In this document: positions 17,723 to 26,863 of the stretch, piece after piece | Numbering within the stretch: position 1 is the first letter of the stretch | Layout of the letters: every line of letters begins with the position of its first letter | NCBI GenBank assembly: GCA_910578405.1 | Contig: CAJTQO010000012.1 | Coordinates: forward strand, 16,536-80,535 | Length of the DNA: 64,000 nucleotides | From: an uncultured Lachnospiraceae bacterium | Lineage (GTDB): Bacteria; Bacillota; Clostridia; Lachnospirales; Lachnospiraceae | Direction: 5' to 3' | Program-made: the position numbers and the translations under genes | The notes under the pieces: generated by a model | What the model saw: the letters and a program-made list of their open reading frames with translations, nothing else | What the model was told of the DNA's origin: nothing | Databases searched by the model: none

Positions 17723-18241
17723 TTATGCTCCATGCTTACGGACCACATAACAATAATGGGGCATATCCACCCCTTTGTAATGTTTTGTCCCTGTGTCTAT
17801 TGCCACCATACCATTTCTAATGGCCACATTCCGGGACGCTACATTAGTATCCCGGATAATGGAGCAGACTTCATCTGCCCCCAACGTTTCAAATGCATAT
17901 TCTTTACATGCTTTTGCCGCTTCCACAGCATATCCTTTGTGCCAGTATTGCCGTTGAAAAAGATAACCTATTTCAAGCAATTCTTTATCCTTCCATGGCT
18001 GCATTGTCAGTCCGCACTGCCCAATCATTTCCCAGGACTCCTTAAGAACCGCCGCCCATAAGCCAAAACCATATGTTTCATAACGGGCAAACTGTCTGTC
18101 CATCCACTCCTGCGCTTCTGCATCATCAAAAGCGCCCTCATAAGCATACATGGTTTCTTCGTCTTTCAATATTTTACATAGCGAATCGAAATCAGCTTGT
18201 TCCAACTCCCGCAAAAATAACCGTTTGGTCTCTAAAATCAT
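17723..18241 (-). CDS. GNAT family acetyltransferase, RimJ/RimL type
   Basis: Begins ILETKRLFLREL, the standard N-terminus of the RimJ/RimL-like family (ETxRLxLRxL). The acetyl-CoA site follows at about residues 95-110 (IGYLFQRQYWHKGYAVEAAKA). NVASRNVAIRNGM is the usual late motif. Length 172 residues. The ATG follows GGAGG; an in-frame ATG seven codons earlier sits before that site. Family members acetylate ribosomal protein N-termini, spermidine or other amines. Confidence 0.9.
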   Translation of the reverse strand: MILETKRLFLRELEQADFDSLCKILKDEETMYAYEGAFDDAEAQEWMDRQFARYETYGFGLWAAVLKESWEMIGQCGLTMQPWKDKELLEIGYLFQRQYWHKGYAVEAAKACKEYAFETLGADEVCSIIRDTNVASRNVAIRNGMVAIDTGTKHYKGVDMPHYCYVVRKHGA

Positions 18242-18304
18242 CTCCGTCTCCTCCAATGTCAAATTCTGTCAAGAAACTCTTTTTTCCCTATTCCGTTTTT
18301 TCTC

Positions 18305-19081
18305 TTACGACCCCGCCGATTTATATTTACGTATCCCCAGCTTAAACAACGCCCTGCACGGCAAAAGAAAAAGAAGGGACAGGCAGGGTACGAACCAATA
18401 GGCCGGATGGGCGGTTTCATCCATTAAATACAACAGCGGATAATATTGAATCAATGCCAATGGAATGCAAAACGTCAGAAAGCCTAAAAGCTTCTTCCCA
18501 TAAACCGAAAAAGGGTATCTGCCGAACTGACGCGCTCCATATGTGAAAATATTCAAAAAGTCCAGGCTGTTCATCGTAAAAAAAGCAAAAGCCGCCTGAA
18601 ACATAAACAAGCAGAAAAACAAAACCGCCCCGCACACCACCATCAATGCCAAAACCGCCGCTTTCGCCACCGTCCATTCCACCCCGCTACGCGGAACCGC
18701 TATTCCCAATACCATTGCCCCCTGCGCCAATAGTCCAATACGGGTAAAATCAAAAAAGGGAATCACTGTCTGCAGGATTAAATTCCTCGGCCTGGTCAGC
18801 ATACGGTCAAATTCCCCGGTATTCACCATCCGGGGGAAATTTGCCAGTCCGCCCCCTATTGCCTCCCCGATGGAAAAGGAAAGCATAATGACGGCAAAGC
18901 AGAGCAATACCTGCCCATACGTAAACCCATCCACGGCATCTATCTGCATAAAAATAAACTGTATGCTGAAAAAAGACGTAAATGCCGTAATAAACTGCCC
19001 GATGCATGATAAAAAAAGGGAAAATTTGTACTGCATCTGGCTTTTTAGATTTAATTCAAATAACCTGATATAAAATCTCAT
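18305..19081 (-). CDS. ABC-2 type transporter permease (DUF990-like)
   Basis: One of two permeases of a three-gene exporter. About six hydrophobic segments are visible in 258 residues. The block NTGEFDRMLTRPRNLILQ after the second helix pair is the conserved loop of this ABC-2 subgroup. AAGGAG precedes the ATG. It is the last gene of the unit and lies 94 bases after the other permease. Substrates in this subgroup are usually unknown; daunorubicin- or lipid-export-like roles are often suggested. Confidence 0.88.
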   Translation of the reverse strand: MRFYIRLFELNLKSQMQYKFSLFLSCIGQFITAFTSFFSIQFIFMQIDAVDGFTYGQVLLCFAVIMLSFSIGEAIGGGLANFPRMVNTGEFDRMLTRPRNLILQTVIPFFDFTRIGLLAQGAMVLGIAVPRSGVEWTVAKAAVLALMVVCGAVLFFCLFMFQAAFAFFTMNSLDFLNIFTYGARQFGRYPFSVYGKKLLGFLTFCIPLALIQYYPLLYLMDETAHPAYWFVPCLSLLFLLPCRALFKLGIRKYKSAGS

Positions 19082-19175
19082 CGTTTCGCTCCTTCTTCTC
19101 CTTTTGCCCGCTTCCGCTCCGGCAACGCAGGGCTAAACATTTCCCGTTTTATTCTTATCTTAAAAACCTGGCGCT

Positions 19176-19973
19176 TCATCCCCCCTGCACAACAACCCGC
19201 TTCAACGTACGTCCCATGGCGCAATGGCCAAACATCGTCAAAACCGCCAGCCAGAAAACCTGCAGCCCCATGGCAAACGCCACATCCCTGCCTGTAAGAG
19301 AACCGCTGTAAATCAGTAACGGCGTACTCTGGGTTGACGCAAAAGGCAGCAGCCCAACCGCTTTTTGGAACGCTTCCGGAAAATAAGGCAGAGGAATCAG
19401 CCCTCCCCCAAAAAAGCCCATCACTGCGCGCCCAATTATTTTCACGCCACGCTGTGAAGTGGTATAAAACATGGTAATGTGCATCAGCGTTGCAATGGCT
19501 CCCGCCACGCCAAGGGCCAGCATAGTGGAAACGAGAAACAGCCCTGTCGCCCGCACACCTGGAAAGGAAAGCCGGTACGGGACAGGCGTCAGCAAAGCAA
19601 TTGCCAGCACAGGAAGGCAATTTAGAAGCGTAGGGGATAGCCTGTTGGCCAGACATTGGGCCATCCAATTCCCATATAAATCCATAGGCCGTGCCAGCTC
19701 ATAAGCAATAGAGCCATTGTTCACGGACGCTTCTATCTCCTGGTCGCCGTCAATCACATTGTATAAATGGATAAAAGCCTGCTGCATCCAAATATAAGCC
19801 GCCGTCTGGGAAAAAGTCATGGAAAAGCCGCCGCCTGACTGATGAATGGCCGAAAATGCCAGTATTTCCATAAAGCCCCAGCAAAACCGGGTAAAAACGG
19901 AACCCAATGCCACCGCCCGGTATTGCAGGCCCTGAATCATACGGATGCGGAACAACGAAAAATATGCTTTCAT
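19176..19973 (-). CDS. ABC-2 type transporter permease
   Basis: Second permease of the exporter, 265 residues with about six membrane segments. It carries the same loop signature as its neighbour (NNGSIAYELARPMDLYGN). Its ATG overlaps the TGA of the ATPase gene, so the two are translationally coupled. The two permeases probably form a heterodimer driven by that ATPase. Confidence 0.88.
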   Translation of the reverse strand: MKAYFSLFRIRMIQGLQYRAVALGSVFTRFCWGFMEILAFSAIHQSGGGFSMTFSQTAAYIWMQQAFIHLYNVIDGDQEIEASVNNGSIAYELARPMDLYGNWMAQCLANRLSPTLLNCLPVLAIALLTPVPYRLSFPGVRATGLFLVSTMLALGVAGAIATLMHITMFYTTSQRGVKIIGRAVMGFFGGGLIPLPYFPEAFQKAVGLLPFASTQSTPLLIYSGSLTGRDVAFAMGLQVFWLAVLTMFGHCAMGRTLKRVVVQGG

Positions 19974-20944
19974 ATGCGATACTCCTTATAAAGCGCCGCC
20001 ACCACTTCCTCGGCGGAAATGTCCGTTACAGAAACATCCAAAAGCTCTGTCTGCGCCGCAAATGCGGCAATAGCGGCAGATACCGGAAGGACACGGGGAT
20101 CCAGCGAAACAGTTAGCTGGTTTTCCTTAGACTCCCGCAGTTTCATCCCAGCGGAAAGGGCAGGCGCTGCGCCTGTATATTTCACGGTGATTTTCTTTTC
20201 CCTGGAAACATGTTGTTTTAGTTCTTCCAGATTCCCGTCCAGAAGAATCCTTCCATGCCCAATCAGCAGGATACGTTCTGTCAGCGCTTCGATGTCCATC
20301 ATATCGTGAGTGGTAAGCACTACTGTCGTCCCCTTTTCCTCATTGATTTTCCTGATAAACTTCCTGACCGCAATTTTAGAGACTGCATCTAACCCAATCG
20401 TCGGTTCATCCAGGAAAAGAACCTTCGGGTCATGCAGCAGGGGCGCAGCGATTTCACACCGCATACGCTGCCCAAGGCTTAAGTTCCTTGCAGGAGTTTT
20501 GAGCAGTTCGGTAAGCTCCAGCAGCCGGGTAAGCTCTTCCAGGTTGCGTCTGTATGCCTTTTCCTCAATTTTGTACATATCCCGCAGCAGCTCAAAGCTG
20601 TCAATCACTGGCACATCCCACCATAGCTGGCTGCGCTGCCCAAAAACCACGCCAATGTCTTTTACATGGGAAGCCCGCTCCTTCCATGGGATTTTCCCGT
20701 TCACTAAGCATGTGCCGCTGTCTGGCGTAAGGATGCCGCACATCACCTTCACCGTGGTGCTTTTCCCTGCCCCGTTCGGCCCGATATACCCGATGATATC
20801 GCCGTCCGCAATGTAAAAATTTACGTCATCCAAAGCGCGCACCGTCTCATACTCCCTGGAAAACAGGGATTTCACGGCATTCCCAAACCCTGCCTGACGC
20901 TTAGCCACACGATAGGTTTTACAAATGTTTTGAAATTCAATCAT
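19970..20944 (-). CDS. ABC transporter ATP-binding protein of the ABC-2 exporter
   Basis: ATPase of 324 residues. Walker A is GPNGAGKSTTVK, the signature LSLGQRMRCEIAAPLL, Walker B VLFLDEPTIGLD and the switch His LTTHDMMD. The roughly 90-residue C-terminal extension is as expected for ATPases paired with DUF990-like permeases. The ATG after GAGGTGA is chosen over an upstream in-frame start that would add about 30 residues unlike the family N-terminus. It heads the operon and has a normal length. Confidence 0.92.
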   Translation of the reverse strand: MIEFQNICKTYRVAKRQAGFGNAVKSLFSREYETVRALDDVNFYIADGDIIGYIGPNGAGKSTTVKVMCGILTPDSGTCLVNGKIPWKERASHVKDIGVVFGQRSQLWWDVPVIDSFELLRDMYKIEEKAYRRNLEELTRLLELTELLKTPARNLSLGQRMRCEIAAPLLHDPKVLFLDEPTIGLDAVSKIAVRKFIRKINEEKGTTVVLTTHDMMDIEALTERILLIGHGRILLDGNLEELKQHVSREKKITVKYTGAAPALSAGMKLRESKENQLTVSLDPRVLPVSAAIAAFAAQTELLDVSVTDISAEEVVAALYKEYRI

Positions 20945-21293
20945 GCTGTCACCTCTATTCCATTGTTCATCCAGTTGCGTGCCCGCTCCCGTCATGCACT
21001 TTCTTTGGCAACGTTTTTTTCTAAATATTGCTGGCAAAATTCCAGGCGCAGGCGCTCTTTCCCATTATGCATCCATCCACAAATGGACTGTATGAAAAGT
21101 ATAGCAAAAAGTGAAAAAAAGACTAGACTTTTCTTTGGCGGTATGGTATGTTATATACTATCTACGGATAAAAATAGGAAAGATATTTTATTATGACAAT
21201 ATTTCTCGCAACTGGTTGGACATTGTCATAAATAGATAGCATTCTACTTATATACCTCCATAAATTTATTGAAAAGCAAATCATTTTTCTTTC
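20945..21293. other. Intergenic region with no gene recognised
   Basis: AT-rich stretch between the exporter operon and a decayed Rpn-type fragment. It holds an inverted repeat ATGACAAT/ATTGTCAT (bases 21193-21229) but no credible open frame. It presumably contains the exporter promoter. Confidence 0.5.
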
Positions 21294-21524
21294 TTGATTG
21301 CCCAATTTGATAGGGAAGGGCATACAAATTCTATTGTAAATACTGGATTGTTTTTTGTAGCGCAAAGCTGTCACGAATATTTTCAGCGCACCAGCCAAAA
21401 CTATTACAAAAGCAAGAAAGTGAAAATCCCAAAGCCTGAACTCTATGTAATTTTTACAGGAAAAAAGGATGGAAACCATCCCCATATGCAAGGACAGGAA
21501 TGTTTTAAGGGAATATTAGCTTGA
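21294..21524 (+). pseudogene. Fragment of an Rpn/PD-(D/E)XK nuclease-transposase family protein
   Basis: The open stretch contains a phrase, SKKVKIPKPELYVIFTGKK, that closely resembles a conserved segment of Rpn-type proteins common in Lachnospiraceae. NTGLFFVAQSCHEYFQ before it also fits that family's middle region. The catalytic N-terminus and the C-terminal part are missing, there is no ribosome binding site, and the frame stops shortly after. I read it as a decayed remnant. Identification is from memory of the family. Confidence 0.5.
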
Positions 21525-21698
21525 GAGAGAAAAAGAGGTTGTGACCATTAGGATGAGTTTGTCTAATGAAGAACAGATAATAAAATCATTTTTAAGAGTG
21601 AAAGGCACGATGAGGCAAAAGAAACAGCAGAAAGGCTTATGGCCTATCCGGCCCATAAACGAAAAACTACTCTTTAGAAAAACGGTAAAACAAAACCT

Positions 21699-21847
21699 AG
21701 AGCGTGTTTGAAAAGCACTTTCCGGCAGATGTACGTCACAATTTGTGGATGACTTGTGCCAAAGGAAAGGCGTATAACCTGAACTTGGCGCAAATATCTC
21801 GAAAAGTGGGGCGTGCATGGTCAGGAATGCATGTTCAAACACGCTCT
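21699..21847. repeat. MITE-like hairpin element, 149 bp copy
   Basis: Terminal inverted repeats AGAGCGTGTTTGAA and TTCAAACACGCTCT; the interior is related to the copy near 15.0 kb (GGCGCAAATAT, AAGTGGGGCGTGCA). The left end supplies the last residues (LERV) and TGA of a short open frame entering from upstream, as the 6.5 kb copy does for the EEP gene. Confidence 0.8.
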
Positions 21848-21879
21848 GGCATATCAATATCCCATACCGCGCAGCGTCC

Positions 21880-22971
21880 TTACAAATTCCCAGCCCTGCG
21901 TATCATCCCTTCATATTCATCCGCCGATTTGCACTTTAAGAAGATTTCTTTAAAAGCATCCCCACGCAAAATCTCCTGGAAACGCGCAATATTCACCGTC
22001 TCATAAAATTGGGCGTACTGGGTTTTTAACAAATCCAGCGTTTTGCTGAAGGTAAGGCTGGTGGGGAAATAGTTCCCGTTAGGGCTTTTTCCCTTAAAGC
22101 AGGAATCATGGTCAAACAAGGGATACAGCCCCAGCATCCGTCCTTTGTATACGAGAATGCCGAAATTGTCCCGGTTGCGGTCTGTGTTTAACACCACATA
22201 ATCAAGAATCTGCATGCGTATAAAATTAATCGGGTCAACAGACATAAAAAAGTTGTAATAATCCCCCTGATAACTCATCTGGTTTGTATTGAAATAGGAG
22301 AGGATATCCCGGCATGGAATCAGCTCCCGCTCCTCACAAGTCATAATCTCACACACGGAACATTCTTTCCCAAATATATTCCTAAACTCATACCTGGAAC
22401 ATGCAATCCCAAGGGCCTGGGCAATATAATACGTAATCACCTCTGACAAAATCTCTGCCTTCGTCTCACTTTTTATCATCACCACCTTATTGTCCGTCCG
22501 GTAATAGCACTTTGCCTTCGTCCCTTTGCCCGTCAATTCCCCGGTAAAAATCTTGTCATCAGCCACCGCGATATGCTGCATATTCCCGGTCAGCGCTATA
22601 TGGGAAATATTCAGGGAAAAATTGTTATTATATAAATTGTATTCCTCCCAGGTTTCCTTCTTATTCGTCCTGGAAATCCAATAATTATCCCGGAAACTCA
22701 GCGCCTTGCACATAATGCAGATATTAATGTCACTTTGGTCTTCAATCCCACATGCTGTCAGTATTTCCTTGCAATATCCACGGTTTAACGTTAAAATCCG
22801 GTCAGAGCAAAACTTCTGCACCAAGTCAAAGGAAACTGGCTTATTTTGCAGCGATAGAGGCAGCAACTGCTGGTTCACCATGGTTATCGTTTTCTTTTCT
22901 ATGTTAAACTTAAATACAATATTATTTTTATATTTCAGACAATACTCTATCTTCTGGTACAACTTGTTCAT
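21880..22971 (-). CDS. HipA-like protein kinase
   Basis: Probable Ser/Thr kinase of the HipA/phosphatidylinositol-kinase-like fold. A catalytic loop reads ILDYVVLNTDRNRDNFGIL (Asp and Asn positions as in HipA) and the metal-binding motif follows as PLFDHDSCF. KCYYRTDNKVVMIKSETKAEILSEVITYYIAQALG looks like the ATP-binding lobe with its Lys. At 363 residues it lacks the separate N-subdomain of classical HipA. GGGAGG precedes the ATG. Its 5' end overlaps a small upstream gene by 44 bases. That gene has no helix-turn-helix, unlike HipB, so this is not a canonical hipBA pair. Target unknown. Confidence 0.75.
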   Translation of the reverse strand: MNKLYQKIEYCLKYKNNIVFKFNIEKKTITMVNQQLLPLSLQNKPVSFDLVQKFCSDRILTLNRGYCKEILTACGIEDQSDINICIMCKALSFRDNYWISRTNKKETWEEYNLYNNNFSLNISHIALTGNMQHIAVADDKIFTGELTGKGTKAKCYYRTDNKVVMIKSETKAEILSEVITYYIAQALGIACSRYEFRNIFGKECSVCEIMTCEERELIPCRDILSYFNTNQMSYQGDYYNFFMSVDPINFIRMQILDYVVLNTDRNRDNFGILVYKGRMLGLYPLFDHDSCFKGKSPNGNYFPTSLTFSKTLDLLKTQYAQFYETVNIARFQEILRGDAFKEIFLKCKSADEYEGMIRRAGNL

Positions 22972-23251
22972 TTGAACCTCCCACTGCGCACAAATTGTAT
23001 TTCAGTTTATACTCATCCCATTTTAAAAGCGCTTCCCCATCGTCTGACAGGCCATATTCCTCCTTAATCCGGCAAACCATATACCGAAGAATCTCTTCTT
23101 TTGCCTCCTCCCTCTTGGAAGCGATAATCATCTCGCTCTCGTCAAAATCGTCAAAATCCACGCTCCCGTCAAACCGCTTTCCAAACATACGTTCTATAAC
23201 ATCGTTTCTTTCCTCTTCCGAAACCTTCATCCCCATTCCATGCAATATCAT
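22928..23251 (-). CDS. Small acidic protein overlapping the HipA-like kinase
   Basis: A 107-residue acidic protein I do not recognise. It is predicted mostly helical (EEERNDVIERMFGKRF, then KREEAKEEILRYMVCRIKEEYG), with no membrane segment or DNA-binding helix-turn-helix seen. The ATG with GGAGG six bases upstream is chosen over a GTG two codons earlier that abuts the ribosome binding site. Overlap of 44 bases with the kinase gene implies coupled translation, so it may be a partner or inhibitor of the kinase. That role is inference from gene order only. Confidence 0.7.
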   Translation of the reverse strand: MILHGMGMKVSEEERNDVIERMFGKRFDGSVDFDDFDESEMIIASKREEAKEEILRYMVCRIKEEYGLSDDGEALLKWDEYKLKYNLCAVGGSNEQVVPEDRVLSEI

Positions 23252-23287
23252 AAACACCCTCCGAAATATTTCCCCTATGTGACCTGG

Positions 23288-26200
23288 TCAGCCGTGCGTC
23301 TTTCCAAACCAATGCCCCATGCACTCCTGAATCTGCCGGATATCCAGGGGCTTTGTAATATGCTCGCTCATGCCCGCTTTCCGGCTGGCCATCACGTCCT
23401 CTGCAAAAGCATTGGCAGTCATAGCTACAATGGGTATGTTCCCTGCGTCCTCCTGTCCGGATTTGCGAATGGCCTGCGTTGCCTCATACCCGTTCATAAC
23501 CGGCATCTGCACATCCATAAAGATAAGGTCATAATACCCGGCGCCCTTCTCACAAAACTTATCCACAGCCTGCTTCCCGTCTATTGCAGTTTCCACTATA
23601 ACCCCGAAATTCCCAATGACCTCTTCGGCAATCTCACGGTTAATCTCATTATCCTCTACCAAAAGAATCCTTTTCCCGCCAAAATCCGTCTCCGCCTCTT
23701 CCTCCTGCCGGCATGGGGATATACTGCCCCCGTCTTCTTCCCCTGCAATCTGCCGGAATAAATAAACCAGACGGGATTTAAACAACGGTTTGGAAATAAA
23801 CCCGCAAATCCCGGCTTCGCGCGCCTCATTCTCCACGCTGCTCCAGTCAAAGGCCGAAAGGATAATGATAGGCACATCTTCCCCTACGGCCCGGCGTATC
23901 TGCCTGGCCGTCTCCAGCCCATCCATATCCGGCATCTGCCAATCCAGAATAACCGCAAAGAAATCCTCCCCGTCTTCATGGGCCTCACTGACCCTTCCCA
24001 CAGCCTCCTTGCCGCTTAACACCCATTCGCTTTTCATGCCGATTTCATCCAACACTGCGCAAGTTGCCTCACAGGAATGCCGGTCATCGTCCGCCACTAA
24101 AACCGGCAAATCCACCAAATGGCGCGTATCCGGCAGCTCTGTATGCTGTTGTTTCAAAAATACCGTCACGGTAAACCTGGAACCTTCGTTTACCTTGCTC
24201 TCCACACTGATGTCCCCGTTCATCTTGCGGACAATATTCAATGCAATGGCCATGCCAAGCCCGGTGCCTTCAATCTTGCTGATGCGGGAATCCTCCGCCC
24301 GGCTGAACGGGTCGAAAATCTGCCCCAAATATTCTTCCGTCATCCCCATGCCATTGTCCGCAATCACAAACTCATAACAACCGTACCCATGGGCTGAGGA
24401 TTTGCGCTCGTTCAAATCAATTTCCAGCCTGCCGCCTTCCGGCGTATATTTCACCGCATTGCTAAGAATATTAATTAACACTTGCTGCAGACGCATGGCG
24501 TCGCCTGCCACATCCTCATGCTCCACCTTTCCGATACGGAATTCCAGCCAGTGCTTCTTCGCCTCCACAGCCGGACGGATAATCGTCAGAATGCTCTGCA
24601 CCAGTTCGGGAAGGCTGAATTCCTCTTCCGCCAGTTCAATCTTGCCCGACTCAATTTTGCTCATATCCAGCACTTCATTAATGAGAGATAAAAGATGTTT
24701 GCTGGAAACCGTAATCTTGCCCAAACAATCCGAAACCCTTTCCGGCTCCTCCAGATGCGCGCCGGCAATGGAGGTCATTCCGATTATGGCATTCATTGGC
24801 GTGCGGATATCATGGCTCATCCTGGAAAGGAATTCGCTTTTGGACGCATTGGCATGGTTGGCCGCCTCACAAGCTTCCCGCAACATCTGACGTTCCCGCT
24901 CTTCCTTTTGTTTGCTTTCCGTAATGTCCTGCGCCACATATAAAGCATGGGTGGCTTCCTGGCCCACGCCCTGGGCCTTCACCACCGTGGCTCGTATCCA
25001 TGCGCAGGCGCCGTTTTTCCCATCGTCCCCTCCTGTCAGCTTCCGGTACTCTATCGCCACCATAGACTTGCCTTCCTGGAACTTTTCCCTTAATTTAACC
25101 CGGTTCATCTTTTCCAGATAATCTTCCCGGTCATCCGGATGGACAAAACGGTTCGCGTATTTACGGAAACCTTCTGTCAGGTTCACTTCTTTTCCAAGCG
25201 CTTCCCCCACATCCTGCGTCTGCGCTACCATGCGGAATGTGTCTTCTTCCAGGTTAATAAAATAAACGGCAAAAAACAGGCTGCCCATAGCCTGGATCAT
25301 ACTGTTCCTGTCTCTTTTTTCACGGATTGCCAGTTCCTCTCTCGCCTTTTTATCCGTTATATCCCTCTCCAGGATATTTACTAATACAGTATCCGCCTGC
25401 CGGGAAAAATAGACTTTCTCCTCTACCCAGCGCACCGCTTTCGCCTGTCTGATCTGGTATTGGCAGCGCTCCTCCGCATACCCTTCTATCCTGGCCGCCC
25501 GCTTGCGCAGGTTTTCCAAAGACAGCAGACTTAAATACTGCTGTGCATCCTCCTCTTCCAGTATTTCTTCCATGGTCTGACGCACAAAATCCTCATACCT
25601 GCAGGCTTTTGTCTGCCCTTCTTCTTCGTCTGCGTGCAGAGTCACATATTCGCACATCCCGCTCTCCAGCTCCACCATGGTCATTTTATTATATCCGGCC
25701 CGGAGTACGGCCGCCATCCGCATCATGCTCCGGTTTCTTTCGATTTCCCTCCTTGTTTCCTTATCCACATCCTGGAAAGCCATCACCACAAAGCAGTCAT
25801 CCTTCCCTTTGTCATGGATATAGGCGGTAACGGACACAAAATGATACTCCCCGCCAATCAAACGCTGGCAGAGCATTTCCCGTTTCTTTTCTTTGTTCTC
25901 CCATGCCTCCCGCAGCGCTTCCAAAGAAAACGCCTTCTGTACCTTTTCCCTGCAATTGGGATGGAAATATTTCTGTACGGCCCTCTCCAGCGCCTCTTCC
26001 CACTCCCAATAGGCTCTCTCCCTCATATAGCCTACATCATCCGGCATACGCACGGTATGCATCACCCCTGAATACAAATCCACTACATAAATCCCATAGT
26101 TTACTTCCCCAAGGGAAAGGATGATTTCCCGGTTGCGGACGCTCACTTCCTCTATCTCCAGGCTTTCCCGGTAAAAATCATGCATATCCTTTACGTACAG

Positions 26201-26863
26201 CATAACGCCCTGGTTTTCCTCCGAATAGCCATAGACTGGCGCAACCTCCATCGTATGCCAGCGATATCCTGACCCTGACTTACGGCGATAAGTGCAGGAT
26301 ATGATTTTCTTGCCGCTTTTCAACGCTTCTTTCAGGTAATCCACACTGGTAAACTTCTCAAACCGTTCCACATCCCTGCCATGCACCTTCCCCTCCTGCA
26401 CAAACCGGGAAAACCACTGGGACAGGCTTACCGTGTCGTTTCCCATCCAGTCAGACTCCTTCTCTTGCGCCTTAACCACTTCAAAAGCGCCGGTTTTTAA
26501 ATCTGCCTTCAAAATCTTGCTGTAAGTATAGCTGACTGCTTCCGCATAAGGCGTAATTGTAACTATAACCGCAGGAATATGGCCCTCCCACAGGATTTTC
26601 GCAGCCGCCAGTTCCACTGCATTCCCAAATGGATGTCCATAACATATGGAACGGCTTTCTTTCTTGCCATCCATATGCAGCAGCGGACAATTGGAACAGC
26701 CGCAAGGCCACAATTCATGGCACACCATGCCGATTTCAATATCCGGCGCCATTTCCCTTGTATGTTTATTAAAATATAGAATCTTATGGTTATCTTCCCG
26801 GATGACATGAACTCCGGTCGTCTGCATCGAATCTAAAATATGTTCCAAATCTTTCGCTTCCAT
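23288..26863 (-). CDS. Large hybrid histidine kinase with PAS sensors and two receiver domains
   Basis: Cytoplasmic hybrid kinase of 1191 residues with no obvious membrane helix. Several PAS-like domains fill the N-terminal two thirds; the first contains a Cys cluster (CHELWPCGCSNCPLL). The kinase core has the H-box FLSRMSHDIRTPMNA, N-box ILSNAVKYTPEGG and G-boxes IADNGMGM and GTGLGMAIA. Two C-terminal receiver domains carry phosphoacceptor Asp in VILDWQMPDMDG and IFMDVQMPVMNG. Its ATG shares a base with the TAA of the GGDEF gene upstream, so the two are coupled. Together they suggest a phosphorelay linked to cyclic-di-GMP or to shared sensing. There is no output domain, so an unlinked response regulator or HPt protein is expected. 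Confidence 0.92.
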   Translation of the reverse strand: MEAKDLEHILDSMQTTGVHVIREDNHKILYFNKHTREMAPDIEIGMVCHELWPCGCSNCPLLHMDGKKESRSICYGHPFGNAVELAAAKILWEGHIPAVIVTITPYAEAVSYTYSKILKADLKTGAFEVVKAQEKESDWMGNDTVSLSQWFSRFVQEGKVHGRDVERFEKFTSVDYLKEALKSGKKIISCTYRRKSGSGYRWHTMEVAPVYGYSEENQGVMLYVKDMHDFYRESLEIEEVSVRNREIILSLGEVNYGIYVVDLYSGVMHTVRMPDDVGYMRERAYWEWEEALERAVQKYFHPNCREKVQKAFSLEALREAWENKEKKREMLCQRLIGGEYHFVSVTAYIHDKGKDDCFVVMAFQDVDKETRREIERNRSMMRMAAVLRAGYNKMTMVELESGMCEYVTLHADEEEGQTKACRYEDFVRQTMEEILEEEDAQQYLSLLSLENLRKRAARIEGYAEERCQYQIRQAKAVRWVEEKVYFSRQADTVLVNILERDITDKKAREELAIREKRDRNSMIQAMGSLFFAVYFINLEEDTFRMVAQTQDVGEALGKEVNLTEGFRKYANRFVHPDDREDYLEKMNRVKLREKFQEGKSMVAIEYRKLTGGDDGKNGACAWIRATVVKAQGVGQEATHALYVAQDITESKQKEERERQMLREACEAANHANASKSEFLSRMSHDIRTPMNAIIGMTSIAGAHLEEPERVSDCLGKITVSSKHLLSLINEVLDMSKIESGKIELAEEEFSLPELVQSILTIIRPAVEAKKHWLEFRIGKVEHEDVAGDAMRLQQVLINILSNAVKYTPEGGRLEIDLNERKSSAHGYGCYEFVIADNGMGMTEEYLGQIFDPFSRAEDSRISKIEGTGLGMAIALNIVRKMNGDISVESKVNEGSRFTVTVFLKQQHTELPDTRHLVDLPVLVADDDRHSCEATCAVLDEIGMKSEWVLSGKEAVGRVSEAHEDGEDFFAVILDWQMPDMDGLETARQIRRAVGEDVPIIILSAFDWSSVENEAREAGICGFISKPLFKSRLVYLFRQIAGEEDGGSISPCRQEEEAETDFGGKRILLVEDNEINREIAEEVIGNFGVIVETAIDGKQAVDKFCEKGAGYYDLIFMDVQMPVMNGYEATQAIRKSGQEDAGNIPIVAMTANAFAEDVMASRKAGMSEHITKPLDIRQIQECMGHWFGKTHG

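Noticed and set aside
22928..22971. HipB antitoxin ahead of the HipA-like kinase
   Set aside because: The overlapping upstream protein shows no helix-turn-helix pattern, so the hipBA label is not supported.
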